Notes under the pieces: model-generated | Seen by the model: the letters and a program-made list of their open reading frames with translations, nothing else | Databases searched by the model: none | What the model was told of the DNA's origin: nothing | Program-made: the position numbers and the translations under genes | Shown here: one piece after another, positions 17,967-29,477 of the stretch | Layout: each line of letters opens with the position of its first letter | How positions within the stretch are numbered: position 1 is the first letter of the stretch | Assembly (NCBI GenBank): GCA_903919205.1 | Contig: CAIXHE010000151.1 | Coordinates: 1 to 50,056, forward strand | DNA length: 50,056 nucleotides | From: an uncultured Opitutaceae bacterium | GTDB lineage: Bacteria > Verrucomicrobiota > Verrucomicrobiia > Opitutales > Opitutaceae | Direction: 5' to 3'

Positions 17967-18728
17967 ATGCACGCGCCGAAGCGCAGCCCCTACAGCGGCA
18001 AGCGCGTGCAGCTGATGGCCACGTGCCTCTGCGACGCCTTCTACGACTCGACCGCGCTGGCGACGGTCGAGGTGCTCGAGTACCTCGGCATGGAGGTGGA
18101 GTTCCCCGAGGGCCAGACCTGCTGCGGGCAGCCCGCCTTCAACGGGGGTGACTGGCCCTCCTCGCGCAAGGTCGTCCGCCACACCCTGGAGGCCTTCGCG
18201 GGCGACCTGCCGATCATCGTGCCCTCGGGCTCCTGCGCCGCGATGATGTTCCACGGCGCGCCGCTCGCCTTCGAGAAGGAGGGCGACCGCGACGCCGTCG
18301 TCGCCCTGGGCAACCGGACGTGGGAGCTCGGCGACTTCATCGTGAACGGTCTCGGCGTCAGGTCCTGGCCGGGCTACTTCGACTCTACGGTCGCTTACCA
18401 CCGCAGCTGCCACACGAGGGGAACGGGCACCCCGGAGGCCGTGGCGACCCTCCTGCGCTCGATCTCGGGCCTGCGCCTCGTCGAGTTGGGCGAGGCCGAG
18501 CAGTGCTGCGGCTTCGGCGGGACCTTCTCGGTCACGTTCCCGCACATCTCGGCGGCGATGGGCGAGCTGAAGCTCGACCACGTCGGCCTCGCGATGCCGG
18601 ACGTGCTGGTATCGGCCGACATGAGCTGCCTGATGCACCTGGGCGGCATCGCCCACCGCGACGGCGTTCCGCTGAAGGCGATCCACTTCGCCGAGCTGCT
18701 GATGCAGGCCCTGGCCCGCCTGGCATGA
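17967..18728 (+). CDS. lutA: L-lactate oxidation iron-sulfur protein LutA
   Basis: A 253-residue protein with two CCG domains: EGQTCCGQPAFNGG near residue 50 and EQCCGFGGTFSV near residue 185. Each is paired with an upstream cysteine cluster (MATCLCDAFY, YHRSCHTRGTGTPE). This is the LutA/YkgE family, the iron-sulfur subunit of the LutABC complex that oxidises L-lactate to pyruvate. It starts one base after the M13 peptidase stop and overlaps lutB by four bases (ATGA). Confidence 0.93.
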   Translation: MHAPKRSPYSGKRVQLMATCLCDAFYDSTALATVEVLEYLGMEVEFPEGQTCCGQPAFNGGDWPSSRKVVRHTLEAFAGDLPIIVPSGSCAAMMFHGAPLAFEKEGDRDAVVALGNRTWELGDFIVNGLGVRSWPGYFDSTVAYHRSCHTRGTGTPEAVATLLRSISGLRLVELGEAEQCCGFGGTFSVTFPHISAAMGELKLDHVGLAMPDVLVSADMSCLMHLGGIAHRDGVPLKAIHFAELLMQALARLA

Positions 18729-20140
18729 AGACCCAGCCGATAGACGCCTTCGCCGAGGGGATGACCGCCGAGATGCGCGCGGCCGTCCACGAGGGCTCCA
18801 AGATCGGCCACGAGAAGCGCACGAAGCTGCTCTTCGACCACTACGCCAACCCGAACCGCCTGAGGCAGCTCGCGGGCGAGATCAAGCAGCACGTGGTCGA
18901 GAACCTGGACACCTACCTGCCGGCGCTCGAGTCTCGGCTCGTGGCGAACGGCGTCCGGGTGCACTGGGCCTCCACCGCCGAGTCCGCCTGCGAGGCCGTT
19001 CACGGCATCCTGAAGGCCCGCGGGGCACGGAGGCTCGTCAAGGCCAAGACGATGGTGAGCGAGGAGATCGAGCTCGAGAAGTACCTCTCCGATCGCGGGA
19101 TCGAGTCGCTCGAGACCGACCTGGGCGAGTTCATCGTACAGCTCGACCACGACCGGCCCTCGCACATCATCAAGCCGATCATGCACAAGAACCGCCGGCA
19201 GATAGCGGATCTCTTCGAGCGGCATGGTCTCGGGCCCTACGACGACGAGCCGGCCGTCATCACCCAGCGCGCCCGGCAGTTCCTGCGGCACAAGTACCTG
19301 GAGGCCGACGCCTGCGTCACCGGCGCCAACTTCATGGTGGCCGAGACGGGGCGCATGGTGATCGTCACCAACGAGGGCAACTCGCGCTTCTGCCTCGCGG
19401 GGACGCCCTGCCACATCGCGCTGGTCGGCATCGAGAAGATCGTGCCCGCCGACCGCGACCTCGGCCTCTTCCTCAACCTGCTTGCCCGCTCGGGCACGGC
19501 CCAGCAGCTGACGGTGTACAACGAGTTCATCCTGGGGCCCCGGGGTGCCGGCCAGCCCGACGGGCCCGAGGAGGTGCACGTGGTGTTCGTCGACAACGGC
19601 CGCTCGGACGTGCTCGCGAGCGAGTGCCGGGACATCCTGCGGTGCATCCGCTGCGGGGCCTGCCTGAACGTGTGCCCGGTGTACCGCCAGGCGAGCGGCC
19701 ACGCCTACCGGGGGCCGTACTCGGGCCCCGTCGGGGCGGTCCTCTCGCCCCTGATGCTCGGCGAGCGCTTCGCCGAGAAGGCGGACCTGCCCAAGGCCTC
19801 CAGCCTCTGCGGGGCCTGCAACGAGGTGTGCCCCGTGGACATCCCGATCCCCGACCTGCTGCTGCGGCTGCGCGACAAGGCGTTCGCGCTCGGGATACGC
19901 TCGCCCGGCACGCCCCCGATGGGGGCCTGGGCGGTCCTGGCCTCGCATCCCGTCGCGTGGCGCGCGGCGATGGCGGGCGGGGCGATCCTCAACTATCTTC
20001 CGACCAAGCTGGTGCCGGTGCGCGCGCTCAGGGCATGGGAGTCGAGCCGCGACCTTCCCGAGTGGAGGGGCGGCGCGTTCCGCAGCTGGTTCAAGAGGCA
20101 CGCCAAGGCCCCGGCCTCGGGCCCAAACGATCATGGATAA
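18725..20140 (+). CDS. lutB: L-lactate oxidation iron-sulfur protein LutB
   Basis: A 471-residue protein. Residues 60-300 form the LUD domain (RLVKAKTMVSEEIELEKYL, GANFMVAETGRMVIVTNEGN). Two ferredoxin-type 4Fe-4S motifs follow, CIRCGACLNVCPVYR and SLCGACNEVCPVDIPIPDLL, as in LutB/YkgF. It works with LutA and LutC in cytoplasmic lactate oxidation, passing electrons onward through its clusters. The start overlaps lutA by four bases. The 3' end overlaps the next gene, an OPT transporter, by eight bases, so the transporter is firmly part of this transcription unit. Confidence 0.95.
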   Translation: MKTQPIDAFAEGMTAEMRAAVHEGSKIGHEKRTKLLFDHYANPNRLRQLAGEIKQHVVENLDTYLPALESRLVANGVRVHWASTAESACEAVHGILKARGARRLVKAKTMVSEEIELEKYLSDRGIESLETDLGEFIVQLDHDRPSHIIKPIMHKNRRQIADLFERHGLGPYDDEPAVITQRARQFLRHKYLEADACVTGANFMVAETGRMVIVTNEGNSRFCLAGTPCHIALVGIEKIVPADRDLGLFLNLLARSGTAQQLTVYNEFILGPRGAGQPDGPEEVHVVFVDNGRSDVLASECRDILRCIRCGACLNVCPVYRQASGHAYRGPYSGPVGAVLSPLMLGERFAEKADLPKASSLCGACNEVCPVDIPIPDLLLRLRDKAFALGIRSPGTPPMGAWAVLASHPVAWRAAMAGGAILNYLPTKLVPVRALRAWESSRDLPEWRGGAFRSWFKRHAKAPASGPNDHG

Positions 20141-22469
20141 GAACACGCCCCCCCGCCCCGTACTCGAGCCCTTCATCCTCCCCGAGACGCGGATGTCGGA
20201 GTTCACCCTGCGCGCGCTCCTGACCGGCGTCGTGCTCGGCATCCTCTTCGGCGCCTCCTCGCTCTACCTGGTCCTCAAGGTGGGCCTTACCGTGAGCGCG
20301 TCGATCCCCGTCGCCGTCATCTCGCTCGCGCTTTTCCGCATGCTCTCAAAGGTGGGCCTTCGCGACGCCACCATCCTCGAGAACAACCTGACGCAGACCG
20401 CAGGCTCGGCGGGCGAGTCGATCGCCTTCGGCGTCGGCGTCACGATGCCGGCGATCATGATCCTCGGATTCGACCTCGAGCTGAGCCGCGTGCTCCTCGT
20501 CTCCGTGCTGGGCGGGCTGCTCGGCATCCTCATGATGATCCCGCTGCGGCGCGCGCTGATCGTGAAGGAGCACGGGATCCTCAAGTACCCCGAGGGCACC
20601 GCCTGCGCAGCGGTGCTGATCGCGGGCGCCTCGCAGGCGGACAGGGCGATGGCCTCGCCCGGTGCCCTGGCGGACATGCGCGCGGCCGAGGCCGCCGGCC
20701 TCGGCAAGGCGCCCGGGGCCAAGTCGATCTTCACGGGGCTCGGGGTCGGCATCCTCTACAACGTGCTCAACCGCGTGGGCAGGCTCTGGAAGGACACCCC
20801 GGAGAAGGTCTTCGGCGCCCCGTTCACGGGAGCCTCGGTGAGCGCCGAGATCTCCCCCGAGCTGCTGGGCATCGGCTACATCATCGGGCCGAAGGTGGCG
20901 GCCCTGATGTGCGGCGGCGGCGTGCTCTCGTACCTGGTGCTGATCCCGATGATCAAGTTCTTCGGGGAGCACCTCTCGGGTCCCCTCGCGCCGGGCAAGA
21001 TCCCGATCGCCGACATGCAGCCCGACGACGTGCGCGGCGCCTACGTCCTCTACATCGGCTCGGGCGCGGTCGCGGCCGGGGGCATCATCAGCCTGTTCCG
21101 GTCAATCCCGACCATCTGGCACGGCCTGAAGGAGGGCCTGCGCGACGTCGGCTTCCTCAAGCTGAACGCGGAGGTGCTCGCGGAGCCCGGCCCCGCGCCC
21201 CGCACCGAGCGCGACCTCTCCATGAAGTTCGTCGGCATCGGCATCGTCGCCCTGATCGCGGGCATCATGGCGGCGCCGATGCTGCTCCACGCGGGCCTCG
21301 GAACCAAGCTCGTCGGAGCCCTGCTGATCGTGACCTTCGGGTTCCTGTTCGTGACCGTGTCCTCCCGGCTTACGGGCGAGATCGGCTCCTCCTCGAACCC
21401 CATCTCCGGGATGACGATCGCGACCCTGCTGCTCACCTGCCTCATCTTCCTCCTGGTGGGCTGGACCGGCGGCGCGTACTACGTCACGGCCCTTTCGGTG
21501 GGAGCCATCGTCTGCATCGCCGCCTCGAACGGCGGCAGCACCTCCCAGGACCTGAAGACCGGCTACATCCTCGGGGCCACGCCCAAGTACCTCCAGGTGG
21601 GCATCCTCTTCGGCTCGTTCGCCTCGGCGCTCGCCCTTGGGCCCATGCTGCTGGCGCTGAACGCCTCCAAGATCGTCTACGTGCCGGTCTCCTCGATCGC
21701 CCCGGCGGGCATCCACGCCGTCGAGGGCGAGCTCGGGGGCTCGGAGAAGCTGGTCGGGCCGCAGGCCCACGACGACCCGAGCACCTACCGGGTGTGGCAC
21801 CGAGCCGACCCGAACGGGGGCGCCGCCGAGAAGTACCTTGTCGACGCCAAGGGCAACGCCGTCTGGCTGGTCGACCCGGGGATCAACGGGACCTACACGC
21901 ACCGGCCCGACGGCTCGGTCGTCAAGAAGTTCGACGCGCCCAAGGCGACGCTGATCTCCTACATCATCAAGGGCATCCTCGGCCACCGGCTGCCGTGGTC
22001 GCTTGTGCTGCTGGGCGTCATGATCTCGCTCACGCTCGAGATGGCGGGCGTCCCCTCGCTCGCCTTCGCGGTGGGTGTGTACCTGCCCCTCTCCTCGTCG
22101 AGCCCGATCTGGGCGGGCGGCCTCATCCGCTGGCTTGTCGATGCCTACCACCGGCGCAAGCACAGCGGCAAGAACCTGAGCGAGGAGCAGCTCGCGGCCG
22201 AGGGTGACAAGAGCCCCGGGGTGCTGCTGGCCTCGGGCTACATCGCCGGGGGCGCCCTCGCGGGGATCGTGATCGCCCTGCTGCAGGGCGTGGATTCCCT
22301 GGCGCCGCTCGACAACCTGTTCAACACCTGGTCGACCGAGCACAACCCGGTCTTCAACGGGCCGTACGCGGACGCCCTCTCGATGCTCTTCTTCCTGGGG
22401 CTTGCCGGCTTCCTCTACCTCGTCGGCAGCGAGCGGATGCTCGCCCCGAAGAGGGCGGCCCCCGCCTGA
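20133..22469 (+). CDS. OPT family transporter inside the lut operon
   Basis: A 778-residue polytopic membrane protein with well over a dozen hydrophobic segments. Family landmarks are ENNLTQTAGSAGESIAFGVG, KYPEGTACAAVLIAG, TGEIGSSSNPISGMTIATLL and the C-terminal FAVGVYLPLSSSSPIWAGGL, as in bacterial OPT proteins. A soluble segment of roughly 90 residues (about 530-620), including STYRVWHRADPNGG, interrupts the membrane core. Members move oligopeptides or metal chelates; most bacterial ones are uncharacterised. The usual lut transporter is a LctP-type lactate permease, and none is visible here. The gene overlaps lutB by 8 bases and precedes lutC by 5, so a role in organic-acid or peptide uptake tied to lactate use is inferred. 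Confidence 0.88.
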   Translation: MDKNTPPRPVLEPFILPETRMSEFTLRALLTGVVLGILFGASSLYLVLKVGLTVSASIPVAVISLALFRMLSKVGLRDATILENNLTQTAGSAGESIAFGVGVTMPAIMILGFDLELSRVLLVSVLGGLLGILMMIPLRRALIVKEHGILKYPEGTACAAVLIAGASQADRAMASPGALADMRAAEAAGLGKAPGAKSIFTGLGVGILYNVLNRVGRLWKDTPEKVFGAPFTGASVSAEISPELLGIGYIIGPKVAALMCGGGVLSYLVLIPMIKFFGEHLSGPLAPGKIPIADMQPDDVRGAYVLYIGSGAVAAGGIISLFRSIPTIWHGLKEGLRDVGFLKLNAEVLAEPGPAPRTERDLSMKFVGIGIVALIAGIMAAPMLLHAGLGTKLVGALLIVTFGFLFVTVSSRLTGEIGSSSNPISGMTIATLLLTCLIFLLVGWTGGAYYVTALSVGAIVCIAASNGGSTSQDLKTGYILGATPKYLQVGILFGSFASALALGPMLLALNASKIVYVPVSSIAPAGIHAVEGELGGSEKLVGPQAHDDPSTYRVWHRADPNGGAAEKYLVDAKGNAVWLVDPGINGTYTHRPDGSVVKKFDAPKATLISYIIKGILGHRLPWSLVLLGVMISLTLEMAGVPSLAFAVGVYLPLSSSSPIWAGGLIRWLVDAYHRRKHSGKNLSEEQLAAEGDKSPGVLLASGYIAGGALAGIVIALLQGVDSLAPLDNLFNTWSTEHNPVFNGPYADALSMLFFLGLAGFLYLVGSERMLAPKRAAPA

Positions 22470-22474
22470 CGCCG

Positions 22475-23089
22475 ATGCCCGACGACCGCGACCAGATCCT
22501 GTCCCGGGTGCGCGGGGCGCTCTCGCAGCTCCCCAAGCGGGCCGCCATGCCCGACTACGACGGGGCCGTGGAGCTCGCCCGCTCGCGGGCGAGGCCGATC
22601 GACCCGGTGGCGGAGTTCGCGGAGCGCCTGAAGGCCGTGAACGGGGAGTTCGTGGCCGGCCCCGCCGAACTCGCAGCCAGCCTGCGCGGGCACGGCTGGA
22701 CGACCGGATACTGCGAACCCGAGGTCTGGCCCTCCCTGGCCCCCCACTTCGACGGTTCGTTCGCGGTGTCGACCGAGTTCCGGCGCGAGCGCCTCGACGA
22801 CTACCAGTTCGGGATCACGCGCGCGGTGGGCGCGATCGCCGAGACCGGCACGATCATCCTGAGCGATGGCGCCTCGGGACGCAGGCTCGCCTCGCTGGCC
22901 CCCTGGGCCCACGTCTCCGTGATCCCCCGCGCCCGGCTGTACTTGGACATCCCACAGGCCATCGCGGCCCTGGGCTCGGACCCGAACTCGATCTGGGTGA
23001 CGGGTCCCTCGAAGACCGCGGACGTCGAGGGCATCCTGATCGAGGGCGTGCACGGCCCGGGTGCCGAGATCGCGCTCCTCCTCGGCTAG
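22475..23089 (+). CDS. lutC: L-lactate oxidation protein LutC (LUD domain)
   Basis: A 204-residue LUD-domain protein. The fold is recognisable from GITRAVGAIAETGTIILSDG, RRLASLAPWAHVSVIPR and the C-terminal DPNSIWVTGPSKTADVEGIL plus GVHGPGAEIALLLG. This last block is characteristic of LutC/YkgG. It completes the LutABC set. It begins five bases after the OPT transporter stop, which supports a single lutA-lutB-OPT-lutC transcript. Seven bases separate its stop from the stop of the convergent hydrolase gene. Confidence 0.93.
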   Translation: MPDDRDQILSRVRGALSQLPKRAAMPDYDGAVELARSRARPIDPVAEFAERLKAVNGEFVAGPAELAASLRGHGWTTGYCEPEVWPSLAPHFDGSFAVSTEFRRERLDDYQFGITRAVGAIAETGTIILSDGASGRRLASLAPWAHVSVIPRARLYLDIPQAIAALGSDPNSIWVTGPSKTADVEGILIEGVHGPGAEIALLLG

Positions 23090-23096
23090 GGGCCGC

Positions 23097-23900
23097 TCAG
23101 GCGCGCTCGCCGACGACCGGGTTCGTCAGGCTGCCGATCCCGTCGATCTCGACCGTCACCGAGTCGCCGGGCTTCAGGAAGACCGGCGGCTTGCGGGCGT
23201 AGCCGACGCCGCCGGGTGTGCCGGTCAGGATCACGGTGCCGGGCAGTAGGGTCTTGCTGGCGCTCAGGAACTCGATCAGCGCGGGCACGTCGAAGACCAT
23301 GTCCGAGGTGTGGGTGTCCTGGACGGACTGGCCGTTCAGCGTCGTGTGCAGCCGAAGCGCGTTCGGATTCGGGATCTCGTCGGCCGTGACGAGCACGGGG
23401 CCGAGTGGGCAGAAGGTGTCGAAGCTCTTGCCCTGGCAGAACTGGCCGCCGTTCAGACGGAACTGCCAGTCTCTCGCGGAGACGTCGTTGGCGACCGTGT
23501 AGCCGAGCACGTACTCGAGCGCCCTCGCGCGGGTCGCGTTCTTGCAGGGCCGTCCGATCACTACGGCGAGCTCGCCCTCGTAGTCGACCTCGGTGCTCGG
23601 GAGGGTCGCGGGGATCTCGATCGCGTCGCCGGGATTCTGGAGAGCGTTCGTCGCCTTGATGAAGAGCATAGGGCGCTCGGGCACGCCCTTACCGCCCTCC
23701 TCGGCGTGCCGCCGGTAGTTGAGCCCGATGCCGAGTATGTTGGTCGGCACGAGCGGCGCGAGCCGCTTGCCCAGGGAGACCGCGCGGTCGGTGACCCTGA
23801 AGGCGCCGAGGAGGTCGCCCTCCACGGCGAGGGCCGTGCCGTCCGGCTGTAGCGAGGCGAGGGCCGGGCCGGAGGGGGTCAGGTGGCGGATGAGCTTCAT
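23097..23900 (-). CDS. Fumarylacetoacetate hydrolase family protein
   Basis: A 267-residue protein with the FAH fold. Diagnostic segments are NILGIGLNYRRHAEEGG, VDYEGELAVVIGRPCKN, VLGYTVANDVSARDWQ, GKSFDTFCPLGPVLV and LLPGTVILTGTPGGVGYAR. The Glu of DYEGELA and the Asp of NDVSARD are the family metal ligands. Members hydrolyse C-C bonds in beta-diketone acids or act as oxaloacetate decarboxylases or acylpyruvases; the substrate cannot be set from sequence. The ATG at 23900 is four bases downstream of the gcvP stop, so the two genes are probably co-transcribed. Confidence 0.92.
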   Translation of the reverse strand: MKLIRHLTPSGPALASLQPDGTALAVEGDLLGAFRVTDRAVSLGKRLAPLVPTNILGIGLNYRRHAEEGGKGVPERPMLFIKATNALQNPGDAIEIPATLPSTEVDYEGELAVVIGRPCKNATRARALEYVLGYTVANDVSARDWQFRLNGGQFCQGKSFDTFCPLGPVLVTADEIPNPNALRLHTTLNGQSVQDTHTSDMVFDVPALIEFLSASKTLLPGTVILTGTPGGVGYARKPPVFLKPGDSVTVEIDGIGSLTNPVVGERA

Positions 23901-23904
23901 GGGT

Positions 23905-26783
<2,879 letters not shown>

Positions 26784-26885
26784 GGGTAATAAAGGTAGGC
26801 AGCCCCTGTATGCGCGCAACCGCGTTTTGCCGCAAACCCAGGCGGGGTTTGCATCCCGGTGCAATCGTCATTAGAAGGAAGGCTG

Positions 26886-27536
26886 ATGAGACCCAAGTTG
26901 TTTGCCACTAAGGCCTCGCGAGCGGCCTACGTCGACCGAGTGCTGGCCGAGCTTTACCCGGAGACGCCCATCCCGCTCGACCACAGGGACGCCTACACGC
27001 TGCTCGTGGCGGTGGTGCTCTCGGCGCAGTGCACGGACAAGCGCGTCAACCTGGTGACCCCGGAGCTCTTCGCGATGGCGGACACGCCCGGCCGCATGAG
27101 CCACATCGACGTCGCCGAGATCCAGCGGGTGATCCGGCCCTGCGGGCTTTCGCCCCAGAAGGCCCGCGCCATCTCGGGTCTTTCCCGGATCATCGTGGAG
27201 AAGCACGGCGGCTTTGTGCCCTGCTCCTTCGACGAGCTGGAGAAGCTCCCGGGCGTGGGGCACAAGACGGCGAGCGTCGTCATGTGCCAGGCCTTCGGCG
27301 TCCCGGCCTTCCCGGTCGACACGCACATCCATCGCCTGGCCAAGCGCTGGGGGCTCTCCTTGGCCCGCAACGTGCAGGAGACGGAGGCCGACCTGAAGGC
27401 TCTCTTTCCCAAGGCCAGCTGGAACAAGCTGCACCTGCGGATGATCTATTTCGGCAGGGAGCATTGCACGGCACGGGGGTGCGACGGGCACACGTGCCCG
27501 ATTTGCTCTTGCTTCAATCCGAAGCGCCAGTCTTAG
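26886..27536 (+). CDS. nth: Endonuclease III
   Basis: A 216-residue base-excision repair glycosylase/AP lyase. The helix-hairpin-helix motif LPGVGHKTASVV supplies the catalytic lysine (Lys127), and VDTHIHRLAKR supplies the aspartate (Asp145). The early motif LLVAVVLSAQCTDKRVN is typical. The C-terminal cluster cysteines (HCTARGCDGHTCPICSC) do not follow the E. coli spacing C-x6-C-x2-C-x5-C; the layout is a shorter variant. I chose the ATG at 26886 because AAGGAAGG lies just upstream; a GTG at 26859 is possible. It is divergent from gcvP and is followed by a tRNA-Pro gene 16 bases downstream. Confidence 0.93.
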   Translation: MRPKLFATKASRAAYVDRVLAELYPETPIPLDHRDAYTLLVAVVLSAQCTDKRVNLVTPELFAMADTPGRMSHIDVAEIQRVIRPCGLSPQKARAISGLSRIIVEKHGGFVPCSFDELEKLPGVGHKTASVVMCQAFGVPAFPVDTHIHRLAKRWGLSLARNVQETEADLKALFPKASWNKLHLRMIYFGREHCTARGCDGHTCPICSCFNPKRQS

Positions 27537-27552
27537 TGACCTTTCTCTTGTT

Positions 27553-27629
27553 CGGGCCGTAGCGTAGCCTGGTAGCGCGCTTGCATGGGGTGCAAGAGGT
27601 CGAGAGTTCGAATCTCTCCGGCCCGACCA
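27553..27629 (+). tRNA. tRNA-Pro (anticodon GGG)
   Basis: A 77-base cloverleaf with acceptor arms CGGGCCG and CGGCCCG, anticodon stem CTTGC/GCAAG around the loop ATGGGGT, and T-arm GAGAG-TTCGAAT-CTCTC. The anticodon is GGG, so it reads CCC and CCT proline codons. The discriminator is A and the 3' CCA is encoded. It starts 16 bases after nth. No integrase or direct repeat of its 3' end is visible, so it does not mark an island here. Confidence 0.97.
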
Positions 27630-27728
27630 TTTCTTTCCTGACTATCCGTTCTTTCGGAAGTCGCCTCCTGTCAGTTTCTTGAGTAACGAGAAACCCCGTC
27701 CTAATGGCAGGTGACAGAGGGGATTGCC

Positions 27729-29468
27729 CTAGGCCTTCCCATCGACGGCGAAGATCTCGACCGGCTCTCCCCGGCCCTTGAGCGGCGCGGCGCCCAAAGC
27801 CCGGAATAGGTATCGTCCGAGGGCGGCGCCGTGGGTCTTCGCGCTCACGAGGATGTCCGCGCGGTAGTCCGGGTTGCGCGTGAGGTCCTGGATCCGGGCG
27901 GCAATGTTCACCCCGTCGCCCACCACCGAATAATTCAGCCGTCGGGCGGAGCCCATGTTGCCCGCGATGACGCGCGACGTGTTGATGCCGATCCCGATCG
28001 AGAGGGGCGGCCGCCCCTCGGCGGCCAACTCGCGATTCAGCCCCGCCAGGGCGGCCTTCATCTCGAGCGCCGCGAGGATGGCGTTGTCGGCGTGGTTCAC
28101 CTGGGGGATGGGCGCGCCGAAGACGGCCATGATCGCGTCGCCGATGTACTTGTCGACGACCCCGCTGTGGGCCTCGACGATCCCGCTCATGCGGTCGAAG
28201 TGGCGGTTGAGGAGCGCGAGGACCTCGCGGGCCGGGATCGACTCGCTCATGCGCGTGAAGCCGCGCAGGTCGATGAAGAGGATCGTGACGTCGCGTTCCT
28301 CGCCTCCCAGAACGGCCCCGTCGCGCATCAGCTGCGCCGCCACCTCCGGCGACACGTTCTTGTCCAGGAGGTCGCGCACGCGGTCGCGTTCCTGCAGCCC
28401 CTCGCTCATCCGGTCGAAGGCGGTCGCCAGCTGCCCGATCTCGTCCGCCCGCTCAAGGCGCAGCCGCGTGGCGTAGTCCCCCGCGGCGATCACCTGCGTG
28501 TGGCGGGCTAGGGCGCGCAGGGGCTGGCTGAGCGTGCGCGCGAAGGCCGGTGCGATGAGCGCGGCGGCCGCCAGCGAGAGCATGAGCAGCACGAGGAGCA
28601 CCCGCTCGAGCTTTCGGGAGGAGGCGAGTTCCTGGTCGAGCGACCTCTGGAGCGCGATCGAGGCCGAGCCGGGCGTCAGGAGCGGCATCGGCCGGACGGC
28701 GGTCACGTAGGAGTCTCCCCCGGCGACGACGATCCGGTGGCCCACGTGCGGTCCGTCCGGCACGCTCGCCCGCGCGACTTCCGGGGAAAGCGTCGACTCG
28801 ACGGGTTCCATGCGGCCTTCGGGACCGAAGAAGAAGGTGACGTCCAGGCGGGCGTCCTCCTTCAGTTCCTTGGCGAACCGGTGGTCGATCGGGAGTGCCA
28901 GGCCGATCCAGGCGACGATCTCGGGCTTGGGCGCGTAGATCGGCACGACGAGGAGGGCATACAGCTTCCCCTCTGGGCCCGCGGCCGGAAGTCGCGCGAA
29001 GCCCCGGGCCTCGGGCACGTCCGCGGCCGCGCCGGCCTTTACGAGGCCTTGGAAGGGCGCCAGGGCCGCCTCGGGCAGCGCTCCGCCGGTGTCCGCGATC
29101 CGGGTCCCCTCCGGGGTCATGAGCACCATGAAGGGCACGGACAGGCGCCCGCTGTAGGTGCGCAAGGCCGACTGGACCGTGGCCGGGTCCATCTTGTCGG
29201 CCAGGAACAGCTGCCGAAGGGCGTAGTCGCCCGTCATGACGTCGGCCCTGGCCGACAGGTCTCCCAGGCGCGCCTCGACCCGGCGGAAGAACAGCTGGGC
29301 GCCCTGATCGAGGCTCTCGTAGATGCGGTCGACGGCGTTGCGGAGGTTCGCGCGCACGACGAGCACGTAGTCGGCGCACTGGGCGAGCGCCACCAGGCCG
29401 ACGAGCAGCAGGAGCAGGCGGGTGCCGACGCGGCGGAACTGCAGCAGCCTGAAGGCGGGGGGTTCCAA
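27729..29468 (-). CDS. Membrane-bound class III adenylate cyclase with periplasmic sensor and HAMP domain
   Basis: A 579-residue protein. Membrane helix 1 (about 15-37), a periplasmic region of about 250 residues resembling a Cache-type sensor, helix 2 (about 289-309), HAMP (310-363) and a class III cyclase domain (390-575). Catalytic residues are present: metal aspartates Asp400 (LFIDLRGFT) and Asp444 (KYIGDAIMAVFGAP), substrate-selecting Lys440 and Asp518, and transition-state Asn521 and Arg525 (GDGVNIAAR). The Lys/Asp pair indicates ATP, so cAMP rather than cGMP. It is the last gene of a tight three-gene unit with a cupredoxin (9 bases upstream) and a predicted barrel protein, suggesting that its input comes from the envelope. 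Confidence 0.92.
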   Translation of the reverse strand: MEPPAFRLLQFRRVGTRLLLLLVGLVALAQCADYVLVVRANLRNAVDRIYESLDQGAQLFFRRVEARLGDLSARADVMTGDYALRQLFLADKMDPATVQSALRTYSGRLSVPFMVLMTPEGTRIADTGGALPEAALAPFQGLVKAGAAADVPEARGFARLPAAGPEGKLYALLVVPIYAPKPEIVAWIGLALPIDHRFAKELKEDARLDVTFFFGPEGRMEPVESTLSPEVARASVPDGPHVGHRIVVAGGDSYVTAVRPMPLLTPGSASIALQRSLDQELASSRKLERVLLVLLMLSLAAAALIAPAFARTLSQPLRALARHTQVIAAGDYATRLRLERADEIGQLATAFDRMSEGLQERDRVRDLLDKNVSPEVAAQLMRDGAVLGGEERDVTILFIDLRGFTRMSESIPAREVLALLNRHFDRMSGIVEAHSGVVDKYIGDAIMAVFGAPIPQVNHADNAILAALEMKAALAGLNRELAAEGRPPLSIGIGINTSRVIAGNMGSARRLNYSVVGDGVNIAARIQDLTRNPDYRADILVSAKTHGAALGRYLFRALGAAPLKGRGEPVEIFAVDGKA

Positions 29469-29477
29469 GGGGCCGCC

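Noticed and set aside
26784-26885. Possible glycine riboswitch upstream of gcvP
   Set aside because: The 100-base gap shared with nth shows no paired aptamer-like conserved core.
27553-27629. tRNA-Pro as an attachment site for an island
   Set aside because: No integrase and no repeat of the tRNA 3' end on either side in this window.
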